A stretch of DNA of 64,000 bases from an uncultured Saprospiraceae bacterium (GCA_937951615.1 CALFBH010000006.1:36326-100325), one strand, 5' to 3'. Counted from the stretch's first letter, positions 46,601 through 55,625 are shown. A program made the numbers and translations. The notes: generated by a model from the letters alone, not told the origin.

Positions 46601-48425
46601 GGCGCAAATCGGTCTCCCAGAAGCACCGCCACCCGACACCACAGGCAAGCGAGTGAAAATAGAAAACGCAAAAGTCGTGCAATGGGTCAGAGATGGCGAT
46701 GATGTGCAGGAACAACTAGTGGGCGATGTCGTCCTGTTTCACAAAGGCACACACATGTATTGCGACAGTGCGGTAATGACTAAAGATATTGCTCGGGCTT
46801 ATGGCAATGTCGTGATTGAACAAGACTCCCTCACCATATACGCCAATGCCTTAAGATATGCAGTCGATACCCGAAAAGCCACTTTCTACGATGAAGTCGT
46901 GATGGACAATGGAGATCAACGGCTCTTTACCGACAAACTAGACTACGATATAGATACCGAAATTGCAGAATACCATGAGGGCGCGAAGCTGGAAAGCGAA
47001 AACCTCAATATCAGTAGTCAGCACGGCTATTATCATTCCGAAACAGGGCAAGCTTACTTCAAAGGCGAAGTTGTGGTCGTCGATTCCAATTTTACCCTAC
47101 AGGCAGATACCCTGCATTACGATACCGAAAAAGAAATGTCCTACTTCCACGGCCCGACGGATATCGAAACTGAAACCGATAAAATATATTGTGAAGCTGG
47201 TTTTTACGATGCCAAAAACCAATATGCAGAGTTTGAAAAAAATGTACGGTTCAAAGGCGAAAACCGGGACGCCACAGCTGATAAGATTATTTACGATGGC
47301 GAAACGGGCAAAACCTATTTTGAAGGAAAAACCAATTTTCAGGACGAGAACCGAACCATCATAGCAGACGATTCGGGCTATGATGCTGACCAGCAAATAT
47401 CCAAATTTAGAGGCAGCGTACAAATTGCCGATTCTGTGCAGACGATTTATGCGGATAGCGTATATTATTACGAAGAAGAGGAATTTACAAGGGCCTGGGG
47501 TTATGTGGTGGTAGAAAGCGGCGACCAGACCATCTGGGCAGACAGCCTGAAATTCGACCAGGCAACGTCTTCTGGCAAAGCCTGGGGAAATGTGGTCATC
47601 AAAGACAGCACACAACACGTCTGGGCAGATCGCGCAGATTACAGACAAACCGACCGTTCCGGCACAGCAGAAGGGGATGTCCTGCTCATCAATCACGAAC
47701 AAGAAATCATTATAGACTGCGAGCGAGCAGTTTTTAATGACAGCACCTCCTATATCCATGCTACGGGGCGACCGCTCATGCGCTCTCTGGTCAGTGGCGA
47801 CACCTTATACCTCGCTGCCGATACGCTCTTATCCTTCAAGCCCGATATCAATAAAGACGAACGAACTTTGATTGCTAATAATAATGTCCGGATTTCCAAA
47901 AGCGACTTCCAGGCAGTCAGCGATTCGCTCATTTATTCCTCAGAAGATTCAGTTTTTCGTTTTTATAAAATAGACAACCATCCGGTCGTCTGGTCAGATA
48001 CCAGCCAGTTTTCGGCGGATACCATTTTCATTTTTCAAAAGAATGAAGAGATGGATAAAATTGACCTAATCCACAAGGCATTTATCATCAATGAAATGGA
48101 CTCCACGTTCTACAACCAAATCAAAGGCAAAGACATATTTGTCCGCTTCAAAAATAATGAAGTCCGCAAAATGGATGTCAAAGGCAATGGTGAAACCATT
48201 TACTACATCCGCGACGACGGAGGTGCCTATACAGGTGTCAATCAGACCGAATGCAGCGATATGCTCATCAATTTTGGAGATAATGAGGTGAAACAAATCT
48301 ACTTCTACCGACAACCGAAAGCCACCATATTCCCCATGAAACAAATCAACCACCAAACCCTCCGACTAGAAAATTTTGAATGGCTGGATACGTTGCGACC
48401 GGACTCGCCTTATGATGTGCGGTAG
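46527..48425 (+). CDS. OstA/LptA-like LPS transport protein
   Basis: A 632-residue exported protein starting at TTG 46527, since TAA codons precede it in frame. The signal peptide (MKRLLKLKLLLRLILPLLV) is very Leu-rich because it is encoded by a CTG/TTG-bearing short-word repeat. The mature part is a long series of OstA beta-strands: DVVLFHKGTHMYCDSAVM, GNVVIEQDSLTIYANALRY, EVVVVDSNFTLQADTLHY and others, continuing far beyond the usual 180 residues of LptA. It probably forms an extended periplasmic beta-jellyroll bridge for LPS. It follows the MCE gene and lies opposite lptD, matching the usual cluster. Confidence 0.83.
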   Translation: MKRLLKLKLLLRLILPLLVTPFFAVAQIGLPEAPPPDTTGKRVKIENAKVVQWVRDGDDVQEQLVGDVVLFHKGTHMYCDSAVMTKDIARAYGNVVIEQDSLTIYANALRYAVDTRKATFYDEVVMDNGDQRLFTDKLDYDIDTEIAEYHEGAKLESENLNISSQHGYYHSETGQAYFKGEVVVVDSNFTLQADTLHYDTEKEMSYFHGPTDIETETDKIYCEAGFYDAKNQYAEFEKNVRFKGENRDATADKIIYDGETGKTYFEGKTNFQDENRTIIADDSGYDADQQISKFRGSVQIADSVQTIYADSVYYYEEEEFTRAWGYVVVESGDQTIWADSLKFDQATSSGKAWGNVVIKDSTQHVWADRADYRQTDRSGTAEGDVLLINHEQEIIIDCERAVFNDSTSYIHATGRPLMRSLVSGDTLYLAADTLLSFKPDINKDERTLIANNNVRISKSDFQAVSDSLIYSSEDSVFRFYKIDNHPVVWSDTSQFSADTIFIFQKNEEMDKIDLIHKAFIINEMDSTFYNQIKGKDIFVRFKNNEVRKMDVKGNGETIYYIRDDGGAYTGVNQTECSDMLINFGDNEVKQIYFYRQPKATIFPMKQINHQTLRLENFEWLDTLRPDSPYDVR

Positions 48426-48568
48426 TTGGTGATTGGTATATTGGGTGATTAGGGTATTGGGGCAGAAACCAAGAAGTCCAGTTTACAAGCGAAGCGATGT
48501 AAGCGCAGACGAAGTCACTCTACACCGAAGGAAGGAGAGGTTAGGTGAGGCAACAGGACAAAAACCAC

Positions 48569-48667
48569 CTACCGACAAGCATCCAGCCATTTTTTTGCAG
48601 CCTGCGTATTCGGATGTGCTTCGCCTAGTGCATTTGAGAATATGCCATAGGCTTTCGGAATTGACCA
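48569..48667 (-). pseudogene. Decayed C-terminal end of a TPR protein
   Basis: On the minus strand, 32 codons ending in TAG (48569-48571) read as a plausible TPR C-terminus: AYGIFSNALGEAHPNTQAAK, then KWLDACR. The pattern ALGExHPxT is typical of kinesin-light-chain-type TPRs in large Bacteroidota proteins. An in-frame stop lies just upstream (48668-48670), so only the tail of a once longer gene remains. Confidence 0.4.
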
Positions 48668-48740
48668 TTAATTGATTTGCGAAATAGGCGGATGGAAAGC
48701 TCATCTTTTTAGCACCTGAACCAATTAATGGTCAATTCCG
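48656..48740. repeat. 19-bp perfect inverted repeat
   Basis: CGGAATTGACCATTAATTG (48656-48674) is exactly complementary to 48722-48740, with about 47 nt between. The arms are flanked by AGGCTTT/TAGGCTTT. It forms a hairpin at the broken end of the TPR remnant and may mark an insertion or deletion junction. Confidence 0.75.
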
Positions 48741-48920
48741 TAGGCTTTTTAAAACTTCCTTTGACAGGTATTAGGGAACGATACAGATTCCCGTATCGCT
48801 CAAATCCTATAATATTGATGCAAATTAAACACATTTTAATTCCAAAATAATATTTTTTGATTTAAAATCAACACAAATTGTTGATTTGGGTGTGTATTTT
48901 GCTTATATTGTTCAACGTAC

Positions 48921-48975
48921 CGCCGACTTCAGTCGCCGAGTGTACACTTTACTCAAGCGGCGACTGAAGTTGCCG
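48921..48975. repeat. REP-like pair in inverted orientation
   Basis: CGCCGACT-TC-AGTCGCCG (48921-48938) and CGGCGACT-GA-AGTTGCCG (48958-48975) are each near-palindromes with a TGAA centre. They are also reverse complements of each other, separated by 19 nt. This is a BIME-like arrangement of the REP class seen at 8468-8540. Confidence 0.75.
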
Positions 48976-49253
48976 ATACGGAGAGAAATCCAAATATTTG
49001 TTTTAAAACAAATTGAATAAAAATAGTTTTGTTAATTTTTTAAACGTATTCCTTGTCGGAAAATGGTTCAAAAAATGCAAATATTCTTTTTGTCAAAATG
49101 CAATACAAATTAATGAAAATTGTAAATTGTTTGTGCTGCCTGCGAATCAAGCCTATTAGAATCAATAGTTTTTAAGGGCTTGAAAAACAATTTAAATAAA
49201 AAAATAATACATAAAATTTTGCACAAATTTTAAACAAAAAAACTCTTAACAAT

Positions 49254-49262
49254 TTATCCACA
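49254..49262 (+). promoter_or_regulatory. Consensus DnaA box upstream of dnaB
   Basis: TTATCCACA matches the DnaA consensus TTATNCACA perfectly. It lies in an AT-rich stretch about 190 nt before the dnaB start. Only one clear box is seen, so a role in dnaB regulation is more likely than an origin. Confidence 0.5.
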
Positions 49263-49353
49263 CTTGTCAACATTATATTAACAAAGGGATAAGGATGCAC
49301 ATTTTGGTTGATGCCTGTTTTCGGACTTTTCGACTTAGTTTTGCAGTCCTGAC

Positions 49354-49440
49354 AATGAGGGAATGAATGGGCGAGAGAATGGATGATTTTTTAATGCGTC
49401 ATTTTCTCATTCACACATTCTTGCATCCACTCATTCAATG
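49354..49440. repeat. GAATG/CATTC word hairpin before dnaB
   Basis: AATGAGGGAATGAATGGGCG and AGAATGGATGA (49354-49386) face TCATTTTCTCATTCACAC, ATTCTTGCATCCACTCATTC (49399-49440). The arms can pair, and the right arm ends 9 nt before the dnaB ATG, so the hairpin would lie in the dnaB leader. Confidence 0.7.
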
Positions 49441-49449
49441 TGATAAAAT

Positions 49450-52400
49450 ATGTCCGAACCTAAAGATTCCGCAGTAAAAAAAATAGTAGACTTACGCAAT
49501 AAGAACAAGCGTGAGGCAGATTTGTCCAATTATGTATTTGGCAAACTACCGCCCCAGGCCCGCGCCTTGGAGGAAGCCACGCTTGGTGCCATCATGCTCG
49601 ACAAAGATGCACTGACCGTTGTGATTGATACCCTGCGTCCGGATAGTTTTTATAGCGATGCCCACCAACTCATCTATAAAGCGATGCTCAGTTTGTTTGA
49701 GCGCACGCAGCCCATTGATTTGCTGACTGTTTCTGAGGAGTTGAAGAAAACTGGTGATTTGGAAAAAATTGGCGGTCCTTATTATTTAGTAGAACTGACC
49801 AATCGGGTAGCCTCTTCTGCCAACCTGGAATTTCATGCCCGTATTGTTGCACAGAAGTATATTCAGCGCGAATTGATTCGAGTTTCAAATGGCGTCATTA
49901 AAGATGCTTACGAAGACACGACCGATGTATTTGAATTATTGGACAAAGCCGAGCAGGGCTTATTTGAAATTACAGAAAAAAACCTCAGTCGTTCCTATGC
50001 CAGCATGAGTTCTTTATTGGGACAAGCCGTCAAGCAAGTCGAAGAAGCCTCTGAAACGGGTGAAGGATTGACAGGTGTTCCCACTGGCTTTATTGATTTA
50101 GATCGTATGACTTCGGGTTGGCAACCTTCTGATTTAGTGATAGTTGCGGCACGTCCGGGTATGGGTAAATGTCTGGGAAAAGGAACGAAGATTGTGATGT
50201 ATGATGGCACATTGAAAAATGTGGAGGATGTAGTTGTAGGAGATTTGCTAATGGGCGATGATTCTGCGCCTCGTACTGTTTTGTCCTTAGCAAGAGGAAG
50301 AGAAACGATGTATTGGGTACGCCAAAACAAAGGCATTGATTATCGTGTAAACGAAAGTCATATTCTTTCTTTGAAACGTAGTCGCAGAGAAGGTGGACAC
50401 GAGAAGGGGGCTGTTTTAAATATTACTGTGAAAGATTATTTATCTAAGTCCAATAAGTTTCAATCCAATTATAAAGGATATCGGGTAGCCGTTGAGTTTG
50501 AAGAAAAACCACTTGACCTTGCGCCTTATTTTGTTGGCTTGTGGCTGGGGGATGGGACTTCGGCAGCATCTACGATTACTACGCAGGATGAAGAGGTTAT
50601 TGATTACCTCCAAACTTATGCGAATGAGTTGGGTTTGCGTTTACATGAACAATCTTATGAAAACCGTTGTAATAATTATAGCATATCTGGGACTACATTT
50701 GTAGAAATGCGAACACAATCTCCCAAAATAAAACTACGCCATCTTAATCTTATTGACAATAAACATATTCCGCAGGATTATCTGATTAATTCTACTAAGA
50801 ATCGTCTGAAATTATTAGCTGGACTGATTGATAGTGATGGACACTATCTGGTACAATCTAATGGCTATGAAATTGTACAAAAAAATGAATACTTAAGCCG
50901 CCAAATTAAATTTCTTTGTGATTCACTTGGTTTTAGAACTTCCTTTAAAAAGAAAAAAGCTACAATAGCTTCTATTGGTTATGAAACAGAGGTGTATCGC
51001 TTAAGAATTTATGGAAATATTGACACGATACCCGTAAAGATAGAACGCAAAAAAGCCAATCCATGGGGAAGCCCAATAGACTGGCATGTAACAGGTATTC
51101 AGTTGGAAAACGACGGTGTAGGAGATTATTACGGTTTTGAAATTGATGGAAATCGCTTGTTCTTGCTGGAAGATATGACCGTAACGCATAATACCGCGTT
51201 TACGCTCGCCCTAGCCGCCAATGCCGCCAGTTTCGACAAACCAGTCGCCTTTTTCTCTTTGGAGATGTCGAGTATTCAATTGGTCAAAAGACTGATTTCT
51301 TATGAGACGGAAATTCCTGGTGAAAAGCTGAAAAAAGGTACGCTGGAAGACTACGAATGGCAACAACTCAATGCTGCCGTAGAAAAAATGAGCGAGAAAA
51401 AAATCTTTATTGACGATACACCTGCCATCAATATTTTTGAACTCCGTGCCAAGTGCCGACGCCTTAAAATGCAACACGATATTCAGATGGTGATGATTGA
51501 TTATCTCCAACTGATGTCGGGCAACATGGACAAAAATAAAAGTACCAACCGTGAGCAGGAAATCAGTTCTATTTCACGGGCTTTGAAAGGTTTGGCGAAG
51601 GAATTGAATATTCCGGTCATTGCACTTTCGCAGCTGAGTCGTGCGGTGGAGACGAGGGGAGGAACGAAGCGTCCGATGTTGTCGGATTTGCGGGAATGTA
51701 TTATTGGGGAAACCAAAATCTATATAGCAGACACAGGAGCGTACAAACGAGTAGATGAGTTGATTGGTCAAAATGGTTTCAATGTGTTGGCTATGGATGA
51801 CGAGTATATGTTGACAGAGGCAGAATGCCTCGATGTTTGGGCTACAGGTGAAAAAGAAGTCTATGAAGTAAGGACACAATCGGGTAATAAAATTACAGCA
51901 AGTCTGAATCATCCATTTTTTACGACTTTAGGTTGGCAGCAATTGGTGGATATAAAAGAAGGGGATTTTGTGGCAACACCAAGAACCATTCATTATAATA
52001 AACCAAGCGAGTTAAAAGACGAGGAAATTATTCTATTGGGACACATGATAGGTGATGGCTGTTATGTAAAACGCCAGCCGGTTCATTATACGAGTCAGGA
52101 TGAAGCATCATTAGATATTGTTTCAGAATCTGCCCAAGATTTGTGGAACATTCAACCACGAAAGGTTAAAGATGCAAGCTCAAATTGCCATCATATTTAT
52201 TTGCCTTCTCCTTATCATCTAACACACGGTGTAAGACATCCTTTTACCAATTTATTACATAAAGTAGGTTTAAAACAAGCACGTTCTCACGAAAAAGAGT
52301 TGCCCAAAACAATTTTCCAAAGTAGCCTTGAGCAGGTAGCTTTATTCATAAAACATCTATGGGCTACAGATGGTGGAATTTATATTAGAAAAGGAAAAGG

Positions 52401-53280
52401 AGCTTCTAAAATACATTATGCTTCTAATTCTTATGAACTGATAAAAGGTTTAAAATCCTTATTGTTGCGATTTGAAATTTCAAGTTCTATTCAAAAAACA
52501 CAAAAGGAAAATTATCGTCCGGGATACCATTTGAATATTACCGGAAAGGGAAATATTCTTCGTTTTGGAGCATCTATTGGCATATTCGGTAGTAAAGCAG
52601 TTCAATTAGAAAAATTAGTTGCGCTTTATCAGGACAAGACCTCGAATCCAAATGTTGATGTTATATCAAAACAAGTTTGGGATGAAATCAAAGTCTTGAA
52701 AAAGGAAAAAGGATTCACAGAGCGTAGTTTTCAAAAAGAATTGGGGACGCAGTATTCTGGAAGCTCGCTTTACAAGAGCAATTTGTCCAGACAACGATTA
52801 GCAAAAATTGCAGATATTCTGGAATCAGAAGAATTAAATTATTTGGCAAACAGCGACATCAAATGGGATAAGATCATCTCCATCAAACACATTGGAAAGG
52901 AAATGACTTATGATCTGCATGTTGCTGATTATCATAATTTTGTTGCCAACGATTTTATTATTCACAACTCAGGAGCCATAGAACAAGATGCAGATATGGT
53001 CACCTTCATCTATCGACCAGAATATTATCAGATTTTGGAAGACGAGGAGGGCAATTCGCTCAAAGGTAAAGCGGAGGTCATTATTGCAAAACACAGAAAT
53101 GGTGCTTTGGGTACAGTTGATTTACGATTTACTGGCGAGACGGCAAAATTCTCCAATTGGGCTGATGCTGGATTTGACGATTTTTCAGCTGCACCAACTG
53201 GCAATACAGACAGCCCAATGTCCAATATCATCACCCGTCCATCTAAGATGAATGACGGTTTTGATGATGTGCCGTTTTAA
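49450..53280 (+). CDS. dnaB: Replicative DNA helicase DnaB with two inteins
   Basis: A 1276-residue precursor; removing two inteins leaves a 511-residue helicase, the usual size. The N-terminal DnaB domain (KLPPQARALEEATLGAIMLD) and the RecA-like core are intact, but the Walker A motif is split (ARPGMGK, then T after intein 1). The segment SDLRE is followed by intein 2 and then SGAIEQDADMVTFIYRPEYY. The rest of the core reads FFSLEMSS, MIDYLQLMSG and ALSQLSRAVE. Splicing is essential for a working ATPase. It unwinds DNA as a hexamer at the replication fork. The ATG at 49450 fits the family start. Confidence 0.95.
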   Translation: MSEPKDSAVKKIVDLRNKNKREADLSNYVFGKLPPQARALEEATLGAIMLDKDALTVVIDTLRPDSFYSDAHQLIYKAMLSLFERTQPIDLLTVSEELKKTGDLEKIGGPYYLVELTNRVASSANLEFHARIVAQKYIQRELIRVSNGVIKDAYEDTTDVFELLDKAEQGLFEITEKNLSRSYASMSSLLGQAVKQVEEASETGEGLTGVPTGFIDLDRMTSGWQPSDLVIVAARPGMGKCLGKGTKIVMYDGTLKNVEDVVVGDLLMGDDSAPRTVLSLARGRETMYWVRQNKGIDYRVNESHILSLKRSRREGGHEKGAVLNITVKDYLSKSNKFQSNYKGYRVAVEFEEKPLDLAPYFVGLWLGDGTSAASTITTQDEEVIDYLQTYANELGLRLHEQSYENRCNNYSISGTTFVEMRTQSPKIKLRHLNLIDNKHIPQDYLINSTKNRLKLLAGLIDSDGHYLVQSNGYEIVQKNEYLSRQIKFLCDSLGFRTSFKKKKATIASIGYETEVYRLRIYGNIDTIPVKIERKKANPWGSPIDWHVTGIQLENDGVGDYYGFEIDGNRLFLLEDMTVTHNTAFTLALAANAASFDKPVAFFSLEMSSIQLVKRLISYETEIPGEKLKKGTLEDYEWQQLNAAVEKMSEKKIFIDDTPAINIFELRAKCRRLKMQHDIQMVMIDYLQLMSGNMDKNKSTNREQEISSISRALKGLAKELNIPVIALSQLSRAVETRGGTKRPMLSDLRECIIGETKIYIADTGAYKRVDELIGQNGFNVLAMDDEYMLTEAECLDVWATGEKEVYEVRTQSGNKITASLNHPFFTTLGWQQLVDIKEGDFVATPRTIHYNKPSELKDEEIILLGHMIGDGCYVKRQPVHYTSQDEASLDIVSESAQDLWNIQPRKVKDASSNCHHIYLPSPYHLTHGVRHPFTNLLHKVGLKQARSHEKELPKTIFQSSLEQVALFIKHLWATDGGIYIRKGKGASKIHYASNSYELIKGLKSLLLRFEISSSIQKTQKENYRPGYHLNITGKGNILRFGASIGIFGSKAVQLEKLVALYQDKTSNPNVDVISKQVWDEIKVLKKEKGFTERSFQKELGTQYSGSSLYKSNLSRQRLAKIADILESEELNYLANSDIKWDKIISIKHIGKEMTYDLHVADYHNFVANDFIIHNSGAIEQDADMVTFIYRPEYYQILEDEEGNSLKGKAEVIIAKHRNGALGTVDLRFTGETAKFSNWADAGFDDFSAAPTGNTDSPMSNIITRPSKMNDGFDDVPF
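50170..51192 (+). other. Intein 1 in the DnaB P-loop (residues 241-581)
   Basis: The intein is 341 residues, starting at Cys241 (CLGKGTKIVMYDGTLKNVED) directly after the P-loop Lys and ending in VTHN before Thr. Block B-like VNESHILSL and the C-terminal blocks YYGFEIDGNRLFLLEDMTVTHN are present. LAGLIDADG endonuclease motifs appear as FVGLWLGDG and LLAGLIDSDG, both with the acidic residue, so the homing enzyme may be active. Confidence 0.93.
51697..52968 (+). other. Intein 2 in DnaB after SDLRE (residues 750-1173)
   Basis: The intein is 424 residues, starting at Cys750 (CIIGETKIYIADTGAYKRVD) and ending in FVANDFIIHN before Ser. Block B reads SGNKITASLNHPFFT. LAGLIDADG-type motifs are ILLGHMIGDGC and LFIKHLWATDGGI; a further DNA-recognition-like helical insert (EIKVLKKEKGFTERSFQ) lies between these and the C-terminal splicing block. 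Confidence 0.93.
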
Positions 53281-53350
53281 ATTCCTAGGTAGAAAGTAGA
53301 TTTTTAACCAAAAGTGCATATTTTTTTATACTTTTGGTTAAAATGAGCTT

Positions 53351-54775
53351 ATGCTAATTGGAAGAAAAAAAGAAATACAGACCCTAAATACTGCATTAGC
53401 ATCTCCAAAAGGGGAAATGATTGCAGTGATTGGTCGTAGGCGTGTGGGCAAAACTTTCCTAATCCGTACTATCTATGAGAAAGATATTATTTTTGAACAG
53501 ACGGGCGTCAGAAATGCAAGCAATCAAGATCAGCTGAGGACTTTTGCTGGAGCTATCAAGAGATTGACTGGACAGCCTGTAACCGTGCCAGAGGATTGGT
53601 TGGCTGCTTTTTCTATGCTCCGCGACGCTTTAGAACCACAGCTTAAAACGGATAAAAAACAAGTTATTTTTTTTGATGAATTGCCTTGGCTTGCCGTTAA
53701 AGGGCATAAATTCTTAGATTTTTTAGGGCATTTTTGGAACAGCTGGGCGGCTCAACAGAACCTGCTTATTGTGCTTTGTGGTTCGGCTTCTTCCTGGATC
53801 ATTCAAAAGGTTATCAATGATAAAGGCGGTTTACATAATCGGGTAACAAGATACCTGCACCTCAAACCTTTTACACTTGCAGAAACAGAAAAATACCTCA
53901 AAACAAGACACATCACTTTTACCCGTTATCAAATCATACAAATATACATGGCTTTTGGCGGCGTCCCTTTGTATTTGGAAGCCATAGAACGTGGTAAAAG
54001 TGCTATACAGAACATCAATGATATTTGCTTTTCTGACACAGGACTGTTGAAAAATGAGTTTAACCGACTCTATCCCGCCTTATTTGAAAAGCCTGATAAA
54101 CACATCGCCGTTATTCGTGCCTTGGCTAAAAAACGGATCGGACTCAGCCGGACTCAGTTGATCCAGACAGCTAAAATACCGAATGGCAATTCTGCCACAA
54201 AAGTCCTTGAAGAGCTAGAACAATCTGACTTTATCATGGCTTATCATCCTTTTGGTAAAAAGAAAAAAGACAAGATCTATCGCCTGACTGATGAATATTC
54301 ACTGTTCTATTTGAAATTTATTGAACATGCAACTTATCAGGGGGAGGGAACTTTTATGCAACTGAGCCAGCTTCAGGAGTTTAAAATATGGAGTGGCTAT
54401 GCCTATGAAGGAATTTGTATGAAACATGTTGCACAAATTAAAAAAGCATTGGGCGTGTCTGGTGTTTATACGACGACTTTTTCTTATCTGAAAAAAGCCA
54501 CAGAAGATGAAAAAGGTTTGCAAATTGACATGCTTTTAGAACGTGCCGACCGTGTCATCAATCTTTTTGAAATTAAATTTTACAATACAGAGTTTGTGAT
54601 GAACAAAGCCTATGCAGAACAGTTGAGGGCGCGTATGCACTTGTTTATGCGATTGTCCAAAACCCGCCATCAGGTCTTGATGACCATGATGACTACTTTT
54701 GGCTTGAAACACAATATGCACAGCTTAGGGCTGGTCGAGCCAGTATTGACTTTGGAGGATTTGTTTTTGGAATAA
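53351..54775 (+). CDS. AAA-family ATPase with DUF234 nuclease-like domain
   Basis: A 474-residue ATPase of the archaeal-type class common in bacteria. It has Walker A GRRRVGKT (about residues 27-34), Walker B VIFFDELPWL, a sensor segment LLIVLCGSASSW, a winged-helix part (LSRTQLIQTAKIPNGNSATK), and a C-terminal DUF234 domain in which QIDMLLERADRVINLFEIKF gives the D...E-x-K spacing of PD-(D/E)XK nucleases. The cellular role is unknown; relatives are often accessory or mobile. It stands alone, 71 nt after dnaB, and its start ATG 53351 opens directly with the ATPase fold. Confidence 0.83.
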   Translation: MLIGRKKEIQTLNTALASPKGEMIAVIGRRRVGKTFLIRTIYEKDIIFEQTGVRNASNQDQLRTFAGAIKRLTGQPVTVPEDWLAAFSMLRDALEPQLKTDKKQVIFFDELPWLAVKGHKFLDFLGHFWNSWAAQQNLLIVLCGSASSWIIQKVINDKGGLHNRVTRYLHLKPFTLAETEKYLKTRHITFTRYQIIQIYMAFGGVPLYLEAIERGKSAIQNINDICFSDTGLLKNEFNRLYPALFEKPDKHIAVIRALAKKRIGLSRTQLIQTAKIPNGNSATKVLEELEQSDFIMAYHPFGKKKKDKIYRLTDEYSLFYLKFIEHATYQGEGTFMQLSQLQEFKIWSGYAYEGICMKHVAQIKKALGVSGVYTTTFSYLKKATEDEKGLQIDMLLERADRVINLFEIKFYNTEFVMNKAYAEQLRARMHLFMRLSKTRHQVLMTMMTTFGLKHNMHSLGLVEPVLTLEDLFLE

Positions 54776-54863
54776 ATTCCTAATATATTCCTCAGTGGTT
54801 CTTCCAGTTTATCATGTCGGGTAAATTAAATTTTATATCTTTTGAGTCAGGTTTTGGTGCAAA

Positions 54864-54964
54864 TTGTTCTATTGCTATGATGGTTAAATTGTTATCGTGA
54901 TTTTTTGCGCAGCAAAAAACAATAGCCATGAAGCAATTTCAACAATGAAACCATCCTAATCACC
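54864..54964. repeat. Dispersed repeat G, copy 2
   Basis: This copy is in inverted orientation to 4973-5046 and matches it over most of its length. It carries an additional segment (AAAAACAATAGCCATGAAGC...) of about 29 nt before ATGAAACCATCCTAATCACC. It lies in the 219-bp gap between the convergent ATPase and hemJ genes; the first 90 bp of the gap shows nothing recognisable. Confidence 0.7.
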
Positions 54965-54994
54965 AGACAATATTAACTTGGCTGACGACTAAGC

Positions 54995-55537
54995 CTAACT
55001 TTCCCGCTTCTTCTTATACCGATAAATACCAAAACCAATCATTCCTGCAAACAATAAAATGCCTGTTGCCAGATACAGGTAATTAATTGTATTACGAAAA
55101 ACAGCCAGTGAAGCAATGGTCAGCAAAAATACAGTAGGCACTTCATTCATAATACGAAAATGAATGCCGTCAAAACGTTCTGCAAATTCCTCTAAACGAA
55201 TAACAAAACGTTTGCAATATACCTGATAGCCCGATAGTAAAAGCAGGAAAAATAACTTGACATGCAGCCAGGGCAATTCCAGATAAGCTGGATTGAGTAC
55301 CAGCATACCAATACCACAAAACCAGGTGAAATTCATCGCAGGATTACAAATGATTTTATAGACCCGCTGTTCCATCAAACGGAATTGCGCACAAAGCACA
55401 CTGCGCTCCGGCTCTGCTTTGTCCATCGCTTCCCGGTGATATACAAACATCCTGACCAAATAAAACAGCCCTGAAAACCAAGCTACAAAACCTACGATAT
55501 GAAGCGTTTTGAAAATATAGAGTGCCGTGATACCCAT
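54995..55537 (-). CDS. hemJ: Protoporphyrinogen IX oxidase HemJ
   Basis: A 180-residue membrane protein of the HemJ family, which oxidises protoporphyrinogen IX to protoporphyrin IX in haem synthesis. The start MGITALYIFKTLHIVGFVAW (55537) is the family opening; 37 upstream codons are open but unlike the family. Conserved features are the first-helix His, the FSGLFYLVRMFVYHREA segment, and MEQRVYKIICNPAMNF followed by helices 2-4. Four membrane helices are evident, and the C-terminus is basic (RYKKKRES). Confidence 0.87.
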   Translation of the reverse strand: MGITALYIFKTLHIVGFVAWFSGLFYLVRMFVYHREAMDKAEPERSVLCAQFRLMEQRVYKIICNPAMNFTWFCGIGMLVLNPAYLELPWLHVKLFFLLLLSGYQVYCKRFVIRLEEFAERFDGIHFRIMNEVPTVFLLTIASLAVFRNTINYLYLATGILLFAGMIGFGIYRYKKKRES

Positions 55538-55625
55538 TACTTTGAATTTTTTAAAATTACTTGACAAAGATAGGCATAATAAAAGTTTTACAATATGGAA
55601 TTTGTTATACCACTGTGATGACAAA

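Larger units (their letters stand above)
48426..49449. other. Gene-free 1-kb region upstream of dnaB
   Basis: The longest gap in the window. From left to right it holds a GTGATTG-type word array (48426-48462), a decayed TPR-protein end, a 19-bp inverted repeat, a REP-like pair, a strongly AT-rich stretch (about 48800-49300), a consensus DnaA box and a GAATG word hairpin just before the dnaB start. No intact gene is present. Confidence 0.8.

Noticed and set aside
47097-47759. 220-codon minus-strand ORF
   Set aside because: It is antisense to the OstA-like gene, whose repeated beta-strand pattern is clear.
48433-48675. 80-codon plus-strand ORF before dnaB
   Set aside because: It begins in a GTGATTG word array, and its opposite strand carries the more protein-like TPR tail; there is no start signal.
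48800-49300. Replication origin
   Set aside because: It is AT-rich with one perfect DnaA box, but no cluster of boxes and no dnaA, dnaN or rpmH genes nearby; not enough to call.
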